Source: Pelagophyceae sp. CCMP2097
Taxonomy: Eukaryota; Sar; Pelagophyceae
DNA length: 51,065 nt
Direction of reading: 5' to 3'
Assembly (NCBI GenBank): GCA_026770575.1
Contig: MU657168.1
Location: forward strand, 109,810 to 160,874
Made by a program: the position numbers and the translations under genes. The notes under the pieces were generated by a model. That model saw nothing but the letters and a program-made list of their open reading frames with translations. It had not been told where the DNA came from and ran no database searches. Numbering within the stretch: position 1 is the stretch's first letter; every line of letters begins with the position of its first letter. Below are positions 28,780-40,437 of the stretch, piece after piece.

Positions 28780-31700
28780 ATGGCCGCCGGCGACGAAGCG
28801 CATGCCGCGCCCTTGGCGCCCGAGGACCCGGATACGGAGCCGGAGGACGCTGTTCCGCCCGCGCCCGCGTGCAGCGGCGCCGTGCTGGGCCTGCTCCAGG
28901 CTTCAAAGGTCTGGATTTCGTCGAAGACTGAAGTGTGGCAGCAGGCGACGGTGCAGCGCGCGGCGGGCGACACGCTGCACGTGCTCACCGTGGAGTCCGG
29001 GGAAGAGTGCACCGTAGCCGCGCACGAGGCGCACGCGTTCGATTCGTCGCACGAGGCGGACCTCGACGACCTCGCCACGATGAACATGCTCCACGAGGCG
29101 CGTCCCTGCCGCGATGCATAAACTGCCGCGAGGACAGCGGTCCTACGAGGACCCTTTCCCCTCGGCGCAAGAGCCCTCTTTCAGTATCCTTTTTGCGGAC
29201 CGGGGTTTCGCCGGAGGCGTGGTTAGGCGCCGCTCCTGACTTCGCTGGGGCGGCGCTACAAAGGCGACAAGATTTACACGTACACGGGCGACGTCTTAAT
29301 CTCCGTCAACCCGTACAAGCAAATACCCCGGTGCGTGCCGTTCCAGCAAAGGGGCGCCGCAAAGGCAAGAACTAGGCTCTACGACATGGACCTGGCGGGG
29401 TTCGATTCTTCGAAGCCGCACTTGTACTCTGTCGGGTATAGAGCGCACGCGGCGTTGGCCGTCGAGGGGAAGAACCAGTCTGTGATAATCTCGGGCGAGT
29501 CCGGCGCGGGCAAGACGGAGGCTTCAAAGGAGGTGATGCGCTTCCTGCTCGCGCTCTCCGCGACGGGCGGCGGCTCAGCGGTGGACGTCGAGGCCGTGCT
29601 CCTGCGATCCAACGTCGTCCTCGAAGCGTTCGGCAATGCGAAGACGATTCGCAATGACAACTCTTCGAGATTCGGCAAGTACATCCGCCTCGTCTACGAC
29701 GCGGACTGGAGGATTGCGGGGGCGGCAACGGATCACTTCTTACTGGAAAAGTCGAGACTGGTGCAAGTCGCGCGTGGCGAGCGCAACTACCACGTCTTCT
29801 ACCAGCTCCTGGCACCGCCCGGCTTGCACGGCGCCGCGGCAGATTACGGCAAATTGACCATGGGCGGCGTTGTCACGGCGTCGGACGACGTTTCAGACGA
29901 CGTGGAATTCCGCAAAACCATGGGCGGCCTCGAGGCCTGCGGCGTCTCGTCTGAAGAGCGCGACGCCGTGTGCCGCGCTCTGGCGGCGCTGTTGCGCCTC
30001 GGCGCTCTGGAGTTTGGCGAAGAAGTCGGCCAAGGGTCTTCGGGCTGCGTGGTCGTAGGTGACTATGCCCAAGTGGCGCGGCTTTTGGGCGTCGAGGCGT
30101 TCTTGCTCAAGACGAAGCTCGTCTCGTTTACAAAGTCGTCGCCGCGCGGTTCGTTTTTCACCATTTCCTTTTCGCCCGCGACGGCCGACGACAACGCCGC
30201 CGCTCTTGTAAAGTTCCTCTACGCATCGCTCTTCGACTGGCTGCTGCGCAAGCTGAACTGCGAGCATTCGCGCGGTTTGGAGGACGCTTCCGTGCTGCCG
30301 TTCGTGGGCATTTTGGATATCTTTGGTTTTGAGATTGTGGAGCGGAATTCGCTCGAGCAGCTCTGCATCAACTTCACCAACGAGGTCCTCCAGCGGCAGT
30401 TCAACGCCCGCGTCTTCGCGGCCGAGGCGGCTCGATACGAAGCGGAGGGTCTGGACGCCGCATTTGTACATTACCGGGAGAACCAGGACCTTTTGGACGT
30501 CGTCGCAGGCAGACCTCGCGGCCTTTTCTTCATTCTCGAGGAACACGGCATCATGTCGCGCGCGCCGGACAACGGCGCGATGCTCGCAGCCTTCAACTCG
30601 CAGCACGGCTCGGCGGGCCGCTACGCCAAGCCGCGCTTTGACGCGGCTTCCAAGTTTGTTTTGAGGCATTACGCCGGCGATATCCACTACGACGTCACGC
30701 ACTGGATCGAGAAGAACAACGACGCTCTGGCGCACGACATGAAGGCCCTTTTAGATTCGACGGAAGACGCCTTGCTGAGGCACGTCTTGAAACTGCCTCG
30801 CGCTCAGCCCGGCGTCGGGGCCATATCTTCCGAAGCGCCCGTGCAAGCTGGATTCGCCGAGACTGCAGCTCGTCGAACATGGACTTCACCCGAGACGCGT
30901 CGTTTACCGCGGGGCAAGAAGATGGCGTCGGCAGCGTCCGTGTCGAAGAAGTTCCGCACGCAGTTGGCCTCGCTCCTCTCTTTGTTAGAGTCGACATCTC
31001 CCCATTATATCAAGACCATCAAACCAAACGCAGTCAAGGCGCCCGGCGGCTACTCGAACCAGCTCGTCGTCCGGCAGCTCCGATGCTCGGGCGTTTTGGA
31101 AGTGGTGCGCATTCGACGTGAAGGATTCCCGACGCGCGCCCCGTTCATCGAGCTGTATGCAGCTTACGAAGCGCTCCTGCGCAACGGCGTCGGCGCGGGA
31201 GGCTCGGATTCGTTCATGGGTTTTCTGGAGGCCCGCTTTGTAGACGAGGCCGAGGCGCGGCGAGGCTGTAAAAAGCTCCTCGAGACGCACCTCTCGCCCG
31301 AGACGGCCCAACTCGGCAAGAGCACAGTCTTCCTCTCAATCGCCGGCCAGGCGGCCCTCGACGCCGCCGTCGCAGCGCTCTACGCCAAGCGCGCGACGGC
31401 CATCGCCACGCTGGCGCGCGGCCGCCGAGCGCGCGACGCGTTGTTTGCGGCGAGGCGAGGCGCGACGACGCTCTCCGCGATGGCGCGCGGCGCCGCGGGC
31501 CGCACCGAGTCTGGCAAGAGGCGCAAGCGTCTCGGCGTCGAGGCCGCTTTCAAGAGGGACATTTTCGCGCTGCGCCTCCGCCGCCTCAACGCGGCCAAGA
31601 TTCGGGTTCCGGGCGTCGGAAAGGGCGTCTTGGAAGCACAAGTCGCCGAGGTGGCGGCGCTGGCGGCTTTAGAAGAGGCGAAGCGCGTCCGGCAGCGAGT

Positions 31701-34700
31701 CGAAAACGCGTTTCGTAAAGACGAGTCGGCCATTGGTGCGAGCTATGCCGCGGTGCGCTCGGCCATCGACGCTGTCGCCGCTGCCCTTGCGCGCCTCGAC
31801 GACACCGTCGTCGAAGAATTGAGGCGCATCAAGGCCGACCGAGCCGCGAGGTGCGCCGCGCTCGACGCCGCCGCGGACGCCCGCACCGGCGCGCTCTTGA
31901 AGCTCAAAGCCGAATCGGTGGAGCACTCTGACGACGGCACATTCGACCTCGGTGCGGCGGCGGCCTCGGCGAGGCGCTGCGTTGCGGAGGCGCTGCAGAG
32001 GCGGGCGGACGCCGAGCGCGCGTCGAACTGCGCCGCCGACGCGCTCTCGCTCGTCGATGGTGCAGACGTGGACCAAGGCGCCAAGGTGCTCGTAGACGCG
32101 GAATGCGCTTCAAAAGAGGCCGACGCGCTGCTCGCGGCGGCGCTCGAGGCCGAGGCCGCCGCTTTAGAGGGGCAAGAGGCTTTGCGCGAGGCGCGGGCCG
32201 CCGCGGTGGAAGCGGAGCTGGAGCTTTTGAAGCGTGCAGACGCCGACTACGCGAGAGCGCTCGAGGCTTTACGGGCAAAGCTCGCACTCATAAAAAAAGA
32301 CGCTTGTTCCACCGACTTCGCGGCGGCGGCCGCCGCCATCGGCCGCTTCGAAGCCGCGGCGCGGCGCCTCAGAGCGGCGTCGGAGGGCGACGGGGCGCGG
32401 TCGACACTTTGGCAGAACGTGCGCGAGGCCAAGAGCCTCGCCGACGAGGCCCTCGCTGCCGCAGAGGCCGCGGCGAGGGCCGCGTTTGAAAAGGCGGCAA
32501 GGCGCGGCTTTTTTGAGAAAGAGCGCATCGCGCAAGAAGTGACGTTGAAGCGGGCGGCGATGGACGCCGCCATCGAGGGTGCGCTAAAGTCGAAACTGTG
32601 CCGCGACGGCGTTTTTCTCAACGGCGCCGTTTCAGAGGGCCTCGAAACTGCTTTCAACGAGTGCGTTTCGCTCGAGGGCGAACTCGCTCGCAACGGGGCA
32701 TTGTACGACGCGGCGGCGCTGGCCGCGCTGGACGACGACGGTGCGATCCAAGCCAAGCGTCTGCGCGACGCGCACCTGGCGGCGCTGCGCGACGCTTTAC
32801 GGCGCTTGAACGATGCCGCGCAAAAGGCCCTCGACGACGCCGCGGCGGCCGCCGAGCGGCTGAACAAGTCGGCGGACGACGCGCGCCGCGCCTACAAAGT
32901 GCTGGAAAGCTACGAGCAGCGCCTTGCGCACGTATCGCACAAGGTCGAGGCTCTGCGTTTCGAATCCAGCGGCGACGCGGCGGACGCGGCCATTTGCAAC
33001 GCGGAAGCGGCCCTGAGCTGCGTCGGCGACCGCGTCGCAGAGGCGAAGAAGCGCCTTATGTCATCGTTTGAAAGGTTCGCCGCCGAAAGACTGCTGGGGT
33101 CCGAGGCGCACGCATACGACGTCGAGGCCTGCATCAGCGCCGCTTTTGAAGTCGTCTGGGATCTTAATCGAATCGAATCGGGGCTTGCCGAGGCTCAAGA
33201 CGTTTCAGCCCGCGCGCGCTTCAGAGCGGGCCTCGACCGCATGGTGCACGACGCCGTGGGACACTTCTCCATCGCGCAGTGCGAGGACCACCCCGCGGCG
33301 CACCTTACCGACGAAGCGCCGGCCGCGGAGGCCGCGGCCACTGGCATGGTCGGTGGCATTTTGGCGCGCGTGCGGCGGGCGTCGCGGCGGGCGTCGACGG
33401 CGATCTTCGGCGGCGCAGCGCTGGACGACGCCGCCGTCGAGGCGCTGGCCGCGCCCGCGCGCGCGACTGTGCGATGGGCGCAGGCGGCGTCGAACAAGTT
33501 GGACGCTGCAATTCGCAACTTGTCCACCGTCGCCGCCGCGGGCGACGCCGCAAAGATCGCCGAGGCGCGCGCACAAGCAGACGCGGCGGGCGCCGCACTT
33601 GACGCGGCGGCGCACGAGGCGGCGCGTGCAGCCATGAAGCTTCGACTCGCCGCCGCAGAGGCGAGGTGCGTCCGCCACACTGCGGCGACAGTCGGGTAGT
33701 CTTCGAGGACTGAAGCTTCGACTCGCCGCCGCTGCAGGTGCGCCCGCCACACTGTCCTCGAAGACTACCCGACTGCAGCGGCGGCGTACGACGCGCTCGC
33801 TGCGAAGTGCCGGGTGGCGCTGCAAGAGGGTTCAACGCTTGGGGAATTGGGTTTCGACGAGAGCGGCGACGAGGCGACGCCGCGGCGGGAAAAGCGGTCC
33901 CGGGAGAAGCGGTCCCAGAGGAGCGCCGCCGCCCTGCTGCGGTCCGTCGAGGCTCTGGAGAAGGCGTGCTACAGCGCGGCCGTCTCGCGGCGCCAGCTCG
34001 ACGACGACGTTGTGCACAAGGCTGCGCGTTTCAACGAAGGTACTCGGCGCGTCCTCGACGGCGTCGCCCAGCGGGCTTTGCGCTTCGGGGTTGCCGCGGA
34101 CGCGGCGGCGCTCCGTGAGTTGGAAGCGGTGGAAGCGGTGGTGGTGTCTTTACTCGAATCCGGAGACGTTTTGACTGGCAAAGATCGCACCTTAAAATCC
34201 TTCGCCGCTCTGGACAGCGCTTTGGCGGCGGCGGCGGCGGCGAACAAAGCGGACCAGGATTCGCAGTTCCGGGCGCGCGGCAAGGCCGAGGCCGAGCGCA
34301 TGGTGGCGTCAAAGGGCCGGTCGGAGCTGCTGCAACTGACTTCAAGGCACACGCGCGCCGCTTACGCTCTCGAGGACCGCCTCGGCATCGTCCTGTCAGC
34401 TCGGGCTGAGAAAGAGGCTCGCCCGGCGGCGTTTGACCTCGCGCGGCTCTCCAGTGAAGCGATGGCCGCGTTTGACGTCTGCAATTCAGCCTCTGACGCG
34501 GCCGCCGCCGGCGCGGGCACCAACGACGGCGAGGCTGCCGCGCAGCACGCGCTCGAGGCGCTGCGAAGCGCTGAAAAGTGCGTCGAAGACTTTGAGGCGT
34601 CGGTGCAAAAGTGCATCGACGGGCACGTGGCTGCGGCCACTACGATCCAGGCCGCCGCGCGCACCGCCGCCGCCCGCCGCGCGCTCCGGCGCGCCCAGCG

Positions 34701-37182
34701 CAGCGCCACCGTCATCGCCACGTTGGCGCGCATGGTGCTGCAGCGCGCCGCGTATCGTCGAGCCGCCGCAAGTGCAAAAGCGTTGCAGGCGCTTTGCCGC
34801 GAGCGTGTGGCGCAGAGGCGCTTCGCGGCGGCCAAGGCTGCGGCTTTGACGCTGGCGCAGGCCGTTCGCATGCGCATGGCGGCTCGCGAGCTCGAGAGGC
34901 GCTTCAAGCGGCGCCAGTCTGCCGTTTCGCTGCATCTTCGAACGGTGGGGCTCGTCGTGGCGATGCAAGCCGGCGTGCGTCGCCGGCAGGGCACGGCATT
35001 TGCGGCGAAGCGCAAGCGCGCGGCGAAGTGCGTCGGCCGCACCGCAAGGCTCTTGCTTTCAATTTTAAGGCGATTGAAGCAGCGCAAAGCGGCGTCGCTT
35101 CTGGCGGCAACAATGCGGCGGTCAAAAGCTCGGCGCGACTACGCCGCCGCGAAAAGCGCCGTCCTCGCGGTGCAGTGCTGCGTGCGGCGCGTATCGGCGC
35201 TGCGGCGCGCGGAACACCGGGCGTGGTGCGCATTGCGCATCGGCCGGACCTTAAGAGCGACGAAGCGGTCCCGAGTTTTAAGAAGACTGCTGGACGCTCT
35301 GCACGACGTGGCGCTAGAGGCTTCCGCGCCCTTTGATTCTTCCGCGCTCGACGGCGCCTGGGACTTGGCTCACGTGCGGCATCGTGGGCGCGGGCTGAGG
35401 ACTCTGGCGCACTCGGCGGCCTTCGGGGGGAATGTCGCAGTGCTCGAGGCACTCGTAAAACGCGAATCCGCGGACCACTTCCTCTTTGCGCGCGACAACG
35501 AGGGCGACACGGTCCTCCACTGCGCCTGCGCGGCCGCCAGGCTCGACGCGGTCAAGGTGGTGCTGCAGTGCCTGGACCGCGTGACGCCGTCGGCCAGATT
35601 CCGAGTCACGGCCTTTGAAGCGAACGGCGCCGCGTACGCAAAGTTGCCTTCGATTCGAGAGGCCAAGAACGGCGCTTGCTTCAACGCGGGCCCCGCGCCG
35701 AGCTCCACGCTCCGAGGGATCCGAGCCGCGCGGGCGGCCGAGGGTGCGCAACAAAAGTCCGCGCTCAAGTTCTTCGCCGCGACTTGGCCGCGGTCTTCGC
35801 CGTCCCAAAAGTCCATTTTCGGCGGCGGCGGCGCCACAAAGGCGGCGGCGGCCGCCACCGAGGCGGACGCGTTTGCGCCAGTCGTCTTCAAGGGCGTTTT
35901 GAAGAAGAGAAAGGAGGGCGACGCGTGGAAGGCGCGGTTCTGCGTCTTGACGGCGCACTCGCTGGCCTACTTCCAGCGCGAGCGCGATAAGCGGCCGATT
36001 AAGACTTTGACTCTGAGGAACGCCGTGGTGCGGAGGTCGCAGGCGGCGCCTTACGCCTTTGAAGTCCATTCTTCGGAGATGCTGCAGAGCGGCAACAATT
36101 CAAAGGGCCGAATGCACTTTGCCGCCGAGACGCAGGACGCGCTTTTCGCGTGGCTCAAGGCGCTGCGCGAGGGGACGGTCGCGACGTCGCACACGTACGT
36201 CATCGCCGACGGCGAAAGCACGGCGCACGTCTCGCTGCGCGCAAGACGCGACGCCGTCAACGCCTTGAACAACCGCGGCCGATCACCTTTGCACGCCGTG
36301 GCCAGAGCCGCGCGCGACAAGAGCGGCGCGCCCTCGGCAAGGGCCGTTCAAGCGGCGTGCTACCTCGTCGAGTTCGGCGCGCAGCTCGACGCGCGCGACT
36401 CGCACAAGGCGACGCCGCTGCACGACGCCGTGAAACTGCATCGCGACGTGGCAGCCGCCTTTGTCCGTCTCGGCGCGGACGCGGGTGTGAAGGACGCTTC
36501 CGGCAAGACGCCTTTAGACTACGCCTCGGCGGACCTGGCGCAGTCGTTTTTCGTTTCCGACGTCGTGGACCGCGAGCCGCACTTGGGCGCGCCGGGGTCG
36601 AGGGCGCTGTCTTGCACGTACCTTTCGACGTTCATCGGCAAAGTTGCCATCGACGAGGCAGACCGCATCCCGGACCCGTACCTCCGCATCACCGTTTTAG
36701 ACCGCATGGGCCGCCACATCGAGCGAGCGCAGCAGATTTGGGCGCCAGTCTTGAAAAGGAAGACCTACCTCTTGTTCGGCAAGACGTGGCACCTCCAGTC
36801 CGCCATTGAGGACTTGGACTTTGGCGTCTGCGTCTTATTCGAGCTGCGGACGCGGCGCGCGCGCGTGGAAGGGGCAAAAGAGGCAGGGGCAAAAGAGGAC
36901 AAAACGGACGATATGCTTCTCGGCTGGGCGCGGCTGGCGCTGAACCAAAAGTCCGTTTCGACGGCGCAAGACTCTTTAGAATTCTTCAAGCCACCGCTGC
37001 CGGCGCGCGCCAGGGCCGCGCCCGCGTCGCCAACGTCGCCGACGCACGCTTTGAACGACGACGCCGAGCCGCTGGGCGCGTTTTTGGCGTGCGAGACGTA
37101 CCTCACAAAGGACTCCCTCGAGCGCCCCATGCCCACGGCAACACCCGAGGGGCAGCGCCACAACCGCACCGACCTTATCTAA
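28780..37182 (+). CDS. Myosin heavy chain with IQ, ankyrin and PH domains
   Basis: Four exons (28780-29097, 29227-29330, 29376-33665, 33738-37182) join in phase to 2718 residues. The motor domain covers roughly residues 80-800: YTYTGDVLISVNPYK, P-loop GESGAGKTEASKE near 180, switch I region NDNSSRFGK, switch II ILDIFGFE, and RQLRCSGVLEVVRIRREGFP. A long Ala/Glu/Lys/Arg helical region follows, then a cluster of IQ-type motifs beginning TTIQAAARTAAARRALRRAQ. Next come ankyrin-like repeats (GDTVLHCACAAARLDAVKVV), a PH domain (GVLKKRKEGDAWKARFCVL), more ankyrin repeats (GRSPLHAVARAAR; ATPLHDAVKLH) and a beta-rich C2-like end. The first intron is GC-AG (GCGCGT), required by phase and motor homology. 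Myosins with PH and ankyrin tails are known in stramenopiles, and the role is probably actin-based transport. Confidence 0.95.
33637..33780. repeat. Direct and inverted duplications spanning a myosin intron
   Basis: A segment beginning GAAGCTTCGACTCGCCGCCG, ending in the splice-like GGTGCGTCCGCCACACTG, occurs at about 33637-33681 and again, slightly altered, at 33713-33755. A 21-base block in the intron (33690-33710) is the reverse complement of exon sequence at 33756-33776 immediately downstream. The phase-consistent intron is 33666-33737; it consists largely of copies of its own flanking exon sequence. Confidence 0.85.
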
Positions 37183-37487
37183 ACCGCACCGACCTCATCG
37201 AACCCTTTTCGCGCCGCCTTTAAATGGCGCCAGCGCTTCAAACCGCTTCAAACCACTCTTAATGTAATTTTCTCCTCCGACGGCGCCCCTAGTGCCTCGT
37301 CCCTCGCTCCCTCGCACGGTGTTGTGCTATTGTGACATGTCATTATTCATACTGAGCTCCCTGCGCGCGGGTGCTTGGAGAGAGCCGGTGGAGCGCGCCG
37401 GGGCCCGCGCCGAGGGAGCGCCGCCACCGCGGTTGCACCGCCGCCGCGGTTGCTTCGCCGCCGCGGACTTGCCTGCCACGGGGTGCT
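37183..37487. other. Convergent 3' region between myosin and MAPEG genes
   Basis: This stretch holds the two 3' UTRs. A tandem AACCGCACCGACCT(T/C)ATC unit straddles the myosin stop at about 37165-37200, and a doubled CTTCAAACCG unit is near 37230-37250. CCGCCGCGGTTGC is also repeated near 37425-37452. No gene is supported. Confidence 0.45.
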
Positions 37488-38258
37488 CTAGAAGCCCTTG
37501 ATCGCGATGAGGAGGCAGAGGCCGTCGAGCGTCTGCGTGGCGACGGCTGAGAGCCCGAAGCCAGGCCCGTGGTAGCCGTACCTGCGCCGCAACGTCAAAC
37601 GCGCGCCGCGCCCAGCGATGCACGCACCCGGTGGTGTAGCCGACTTGGTGCATGATTCGCCCGACGCAGAAGAGGCATACGAGGCAGAAAGTTGGAAACG
37701 GCGTCACCAAACCCGTTGCGAGCATGGCCGCCACCACTTGCGGGACGTTCTCCACGAGGTGCTGCAGCGAGCGGTTGGCGCGGTTGTAGCCGCCGACAGC
37801 GCCGCCCTCTTCGAACGTGATTGCGTTGGCCAGCGCGCCTTTTCCCTGCATGCGGTAGATGAACGGGTTGGACCGCAGGTTGCCATCGTGCCCCATGATC
37901 TTCGGCTTCCAGACGATTGCCGGGTAGAGGTTGACGAAGGCGCACATCTTGCCGAAGACGAAGAGGCCGAGGTAGACCCACCTACGCGACGATCCACAGA
38001 TACGCCACCGTGCGCACGAATACAAAGTGCGCACTTGGCGTCGCCGTCGAGCTTGTCAGCGTTTGCGGCGTACTTGGCGGCGGCGCCGTAGGTGAGGATG
38101 GCTTTGGCAATCGCGATGCCAAGCCCAGATGTCACGCCCAGCGCCATTGGTAAAGCGATTAGAGGCGAGACGCCGCCGGGTTTCATGTCAGGCATGCCGT
38201 CGTCTTTGATCGCAGACGACCGCTTCGGCCCCGTCTTTGCGCCGTCGTCGGAGCCCAT
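37488..38258 (-). CDS. MAPEG-family membrane protein (microsomal glutathione S-transferase-like)
   Basis: Three exons (38035-38258, 37628-37981, 37488-37581) join in phase to 223 residues. Introns are 37982-38034 and 37582-37627, both starting GTGCG. About 40 polar N-terminal residues precede the first helix (SPLIALPMALGVTSGLGIAI). Four membrane segments follow. The loop after the second reads NRANRSLQHLVENVPQVV, matching the MAPEG R-A-x-x-N/H-x-x-E-x-x-P pattern. The C-terminal half includes CVGRIMHQVGYTTGYGYHGPG and ends in LIAIKGF. MAPEG proteins conjugate or reduce lipophilic electrophiles with glutathione in the ER or plastid envelope. The acidic insertion between the first two helices is unusual in length. 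The divergent neighbour starts 177 bases away, so a shared promoter is likely. Confidence 0.8.
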
Positions 38259-38435
38259 CGCAGCCTTCGACGTCGCGCTCGAGTCGGATTCCGCGAAACA
38301 AAGTCCAAAACAAAAGCATAGAGAGGATTTGTTGGATGCCTCTTCCTGCTTCTGGAGTTCGCACTGCCCCGCAGCCCGCCAGTCGACGCGGCCGGCCTCG
38401 TCTGGCCTCTTTATCGGACAGGCGACGCCACCAGG

Positions 38436-40082
38436 ATGGACAACGAAACGCTGCTCTCGTCGCACCTCAAGCCGGCCGACGTCGTCGGAAAGTACGTCGA
38501 TGACCCCCGCCCCGTCGATGGCCCCGCCCTCGACGGCGCGGCGCCAGGTTCGTCGAGGTCGACGCTTTGGACTTTGGCGAGGAGCGGCCGACGCCCGCGT
38601 ACGTGACCAAGTGGGTAAGCGGCGCCTGGCTCCTCGACGGCGGGCCGGCGGTGCACGAGCTCCTGCTCAGCGGCCGGCGCCGCGTCGAGGCGCAGCTCCT
38701 CTGCGCCGCCAACGTCGGCCGGCCCGCCGGGGCGCGCAGCTTCCGGCGCCTCCAAGGCGTGCCCGACTGGCTCGTCGCAGCCGAGCGCGTCGATGCCGCC
38801 GCGGCCCGGCAGCGCTGGGGCGAGCGTTTCGGCGGCGGCGCGCAGCTGGAAGTGACCGTCTTCGCGGCGCGCGGACTGGACGGCGCCGACTCATCGACGC
38901 CGGTACAGTTGATCGCGCGCACGCTCTGCGTTGGGGCCAAGACAGTGGCCAAAGCGCTGGCGCCGGCGATTTACGAACGGCGCGGAGAATTCCATTTCGC
39001 CGCAGACGGCGCCGGCGATTTAGCCGCGACGTGGGCGCGCGCCGCCGCGCGCGCCGGCGCGGAGGACGTGGACGCGGGCCTCGAATGGGTCCGCCGCAAG
39101 ATTTTGACGGAAAAGGTGGGCAGCCCCGAGGTAGCGGCTGCAAAGGACAAAGTCAAGGTCCTCGGGTCGGCGGGGCCCGCGCCCGTCTTCCTCGACGCGG
39201 CGGCGATGAAAGAGTCTGGCGGCGTGCCCGCGCCCAAGCGCATCGTGCTGCCCGCGCGGCATCGGGGCACGCGCCTCAAGATCGAGCTCAAGCTGCGCGG
39301 CCGCTCGGGCACGACCAACGTCGGCAGTCTAGACATGCTTGTCGACGACCTCATCGTGCGCAACGCAGAGTACGTTGTGTTCCAGGAGAGCAGCGTTGTG
39401 GTCCACGATACCACCTTGCAGGTACGCCGCCGGCTGGCTCCCGCTGACGCACGGCGCGGGCCAAGTCCAGATCCGCCTCTTCTACCTCGACCCGGCGGCC
39501 TCCGACTTTGACGACGCCCAGACGGCGACGCTCGCGCCCGTCGCAGCCGTCGGAGAGCGAGGGCCCGCGGACGCCGCTGCCGCGGACGACGGCGCCGCCG
39601 CGGCGACGCAGCAGGACGGCGCCGCGCCGGAAGAAGCCGCCCCGGGCGAGCCAGTCGAGGAGGACGCCACGGAGCCCGAGGAGCCCGTGGAGCTCGGAGC
39701 CGAGGAGCAGTCCGAGGAGGGCGTGCCGAAGAGGAAACCTCCGCCTCCGCCGCCGCGCCGGGCCAAGCCGCCACCGCCGCCGCCCAAGCCGTCGCGGCCG
39801 TCCATCTCCCTCGACCTCCAGGCGCAGCTCGCCGCTGGGCCGGCGGGCCTCAAGAAGGCGGACGAACCGCCGGCGCCGGCGCGGCCATGCATCGATCTCG
39901 GCCTCGCCTCGCAGCTCAAGTCTGGCGCGCAGGGGCTCAAACCCGCCGCGGACCGCGCGCTCGCGCCCGCGGCCGCATCCGGCGAGTCGCTCTTCGAGAC
40001 GCTCGCGTCCAAAATCGGCACCATGCGCGCCGACCTTGCTGATGAAGACGACGAAGACGACGACGAGGATTGGAACGACTAA
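38436..40082 (+). CDS. C2-like protein with proline-rich, WH2-like and acidic C-terminal segments
   Basis: Three exons (38436-38491, 38548-39369, 39422-40082) join in phase to 512 residues. The middle contains LEVTVFAARGLDG and, later, IVLPARHRGTRLKIELKLRG and GWLPLTHGAGQVQIRLFYLD, which look like the start and end of C2-type beta sandwiches. After an acidic stretch come two proline blocks (PPPPPPRRAKPPPPPPKPSR). Two related units follow, ISLDLQAQLAAGPAGLKKA and IDLGLASQLKSGAQGLKPA, resembling WH2 actin-binding motifs (L-x-x-Q-I-x-x-G-x-x-L-K-x-V). The protein ends with SLFETLASKIGTMRADLADE and an acidic tail containing a single Trp (EDDDEDWND). The order proline-WH2-WH2-amphipathic-acidic/Trp is that of WASP-family VCA modules that activate Arp2/3. 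This assignment is an inference from order and spacing. Confidence 0.6.
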
Positions 40083-40236
40083 ACGCGCCTCTTTAGAATG
40101 CTGCGTTCGCCGTCGGGAGAAAACGTGCGACACCAGACGATGCCAGTGTGCACCTCGAGTGTCGTCTGCAGCGCGCCCATTTTGGCGTCTCAGAGCGTTC
40201 CCCTTGAAATGCGGTCCTACCAGATGCGTACCTATC
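40083..40236 (-). pseudogene. Degenerate WD40-repeat relic
   Basis: Reading the minus strand, the relic gives RIW, a stop, DRI, then frame-disturbed sequence, then VHTGIVWCRTFSPDGERS. The parts align with RLIWKDRI and GHTDSVMCCVCSPDGKR of the fragment at 5993-6421, including a shared nucleotide stretch CATCTGG-x-AGGACCGCAT. The in-frame stop and lack of other blades mark it as a relic. It abuts the stop codon of the gene ending at 40082. Confidence 0.55.
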
Positions 40237-40437
40237 CTGCTGTCCGCCCCGATGTCCGTTGCAATCGGCACGCATTTGCGCGCGCGGGCGGCTGAGTGTT
40301 CTTGCTGCACGAGAGCGCGCCCCTTCGACTCTCGGTCCCCGGACTTTCGGCGCCTGATCCGGGTGTCGAGGGCCCTCGCAGCGGGGCCGTGCCTCTATAC
40401 GCCTCCGCATTCGCCGACGCGGCAAGGACGGAACGTG
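40237..40437. other. Promoter region of the DCAF-type gene
   Basis: No gene is supported here. The start codon of the WD40 gene follows at 40438. The sequence CTCTATACG at about 40391 is a weak TATA candidate. Confidence 0.3.

Noticed and set aside
29335..29375. Reading the myosin frame straight through 29331-29375
   Set aside because: The 45 bases contain no stop but begin GTGCGT and end CTAG, and removing them gives the normal motor sequence.
32103..33699. Possible separate gene at the end of the long myosin exon, with a stop at 33699
   Set aside because: The stop lies inside the intron 33666-33737; the frame continues in phase into the IQ/PH/ankyrin part.
37327..37487. Extension of the MAPEG frame past 37488
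   Set aside because: The apparent longer frame ignores the intron 37582-37627; after splicing the protein ends IKGF at a TAG.
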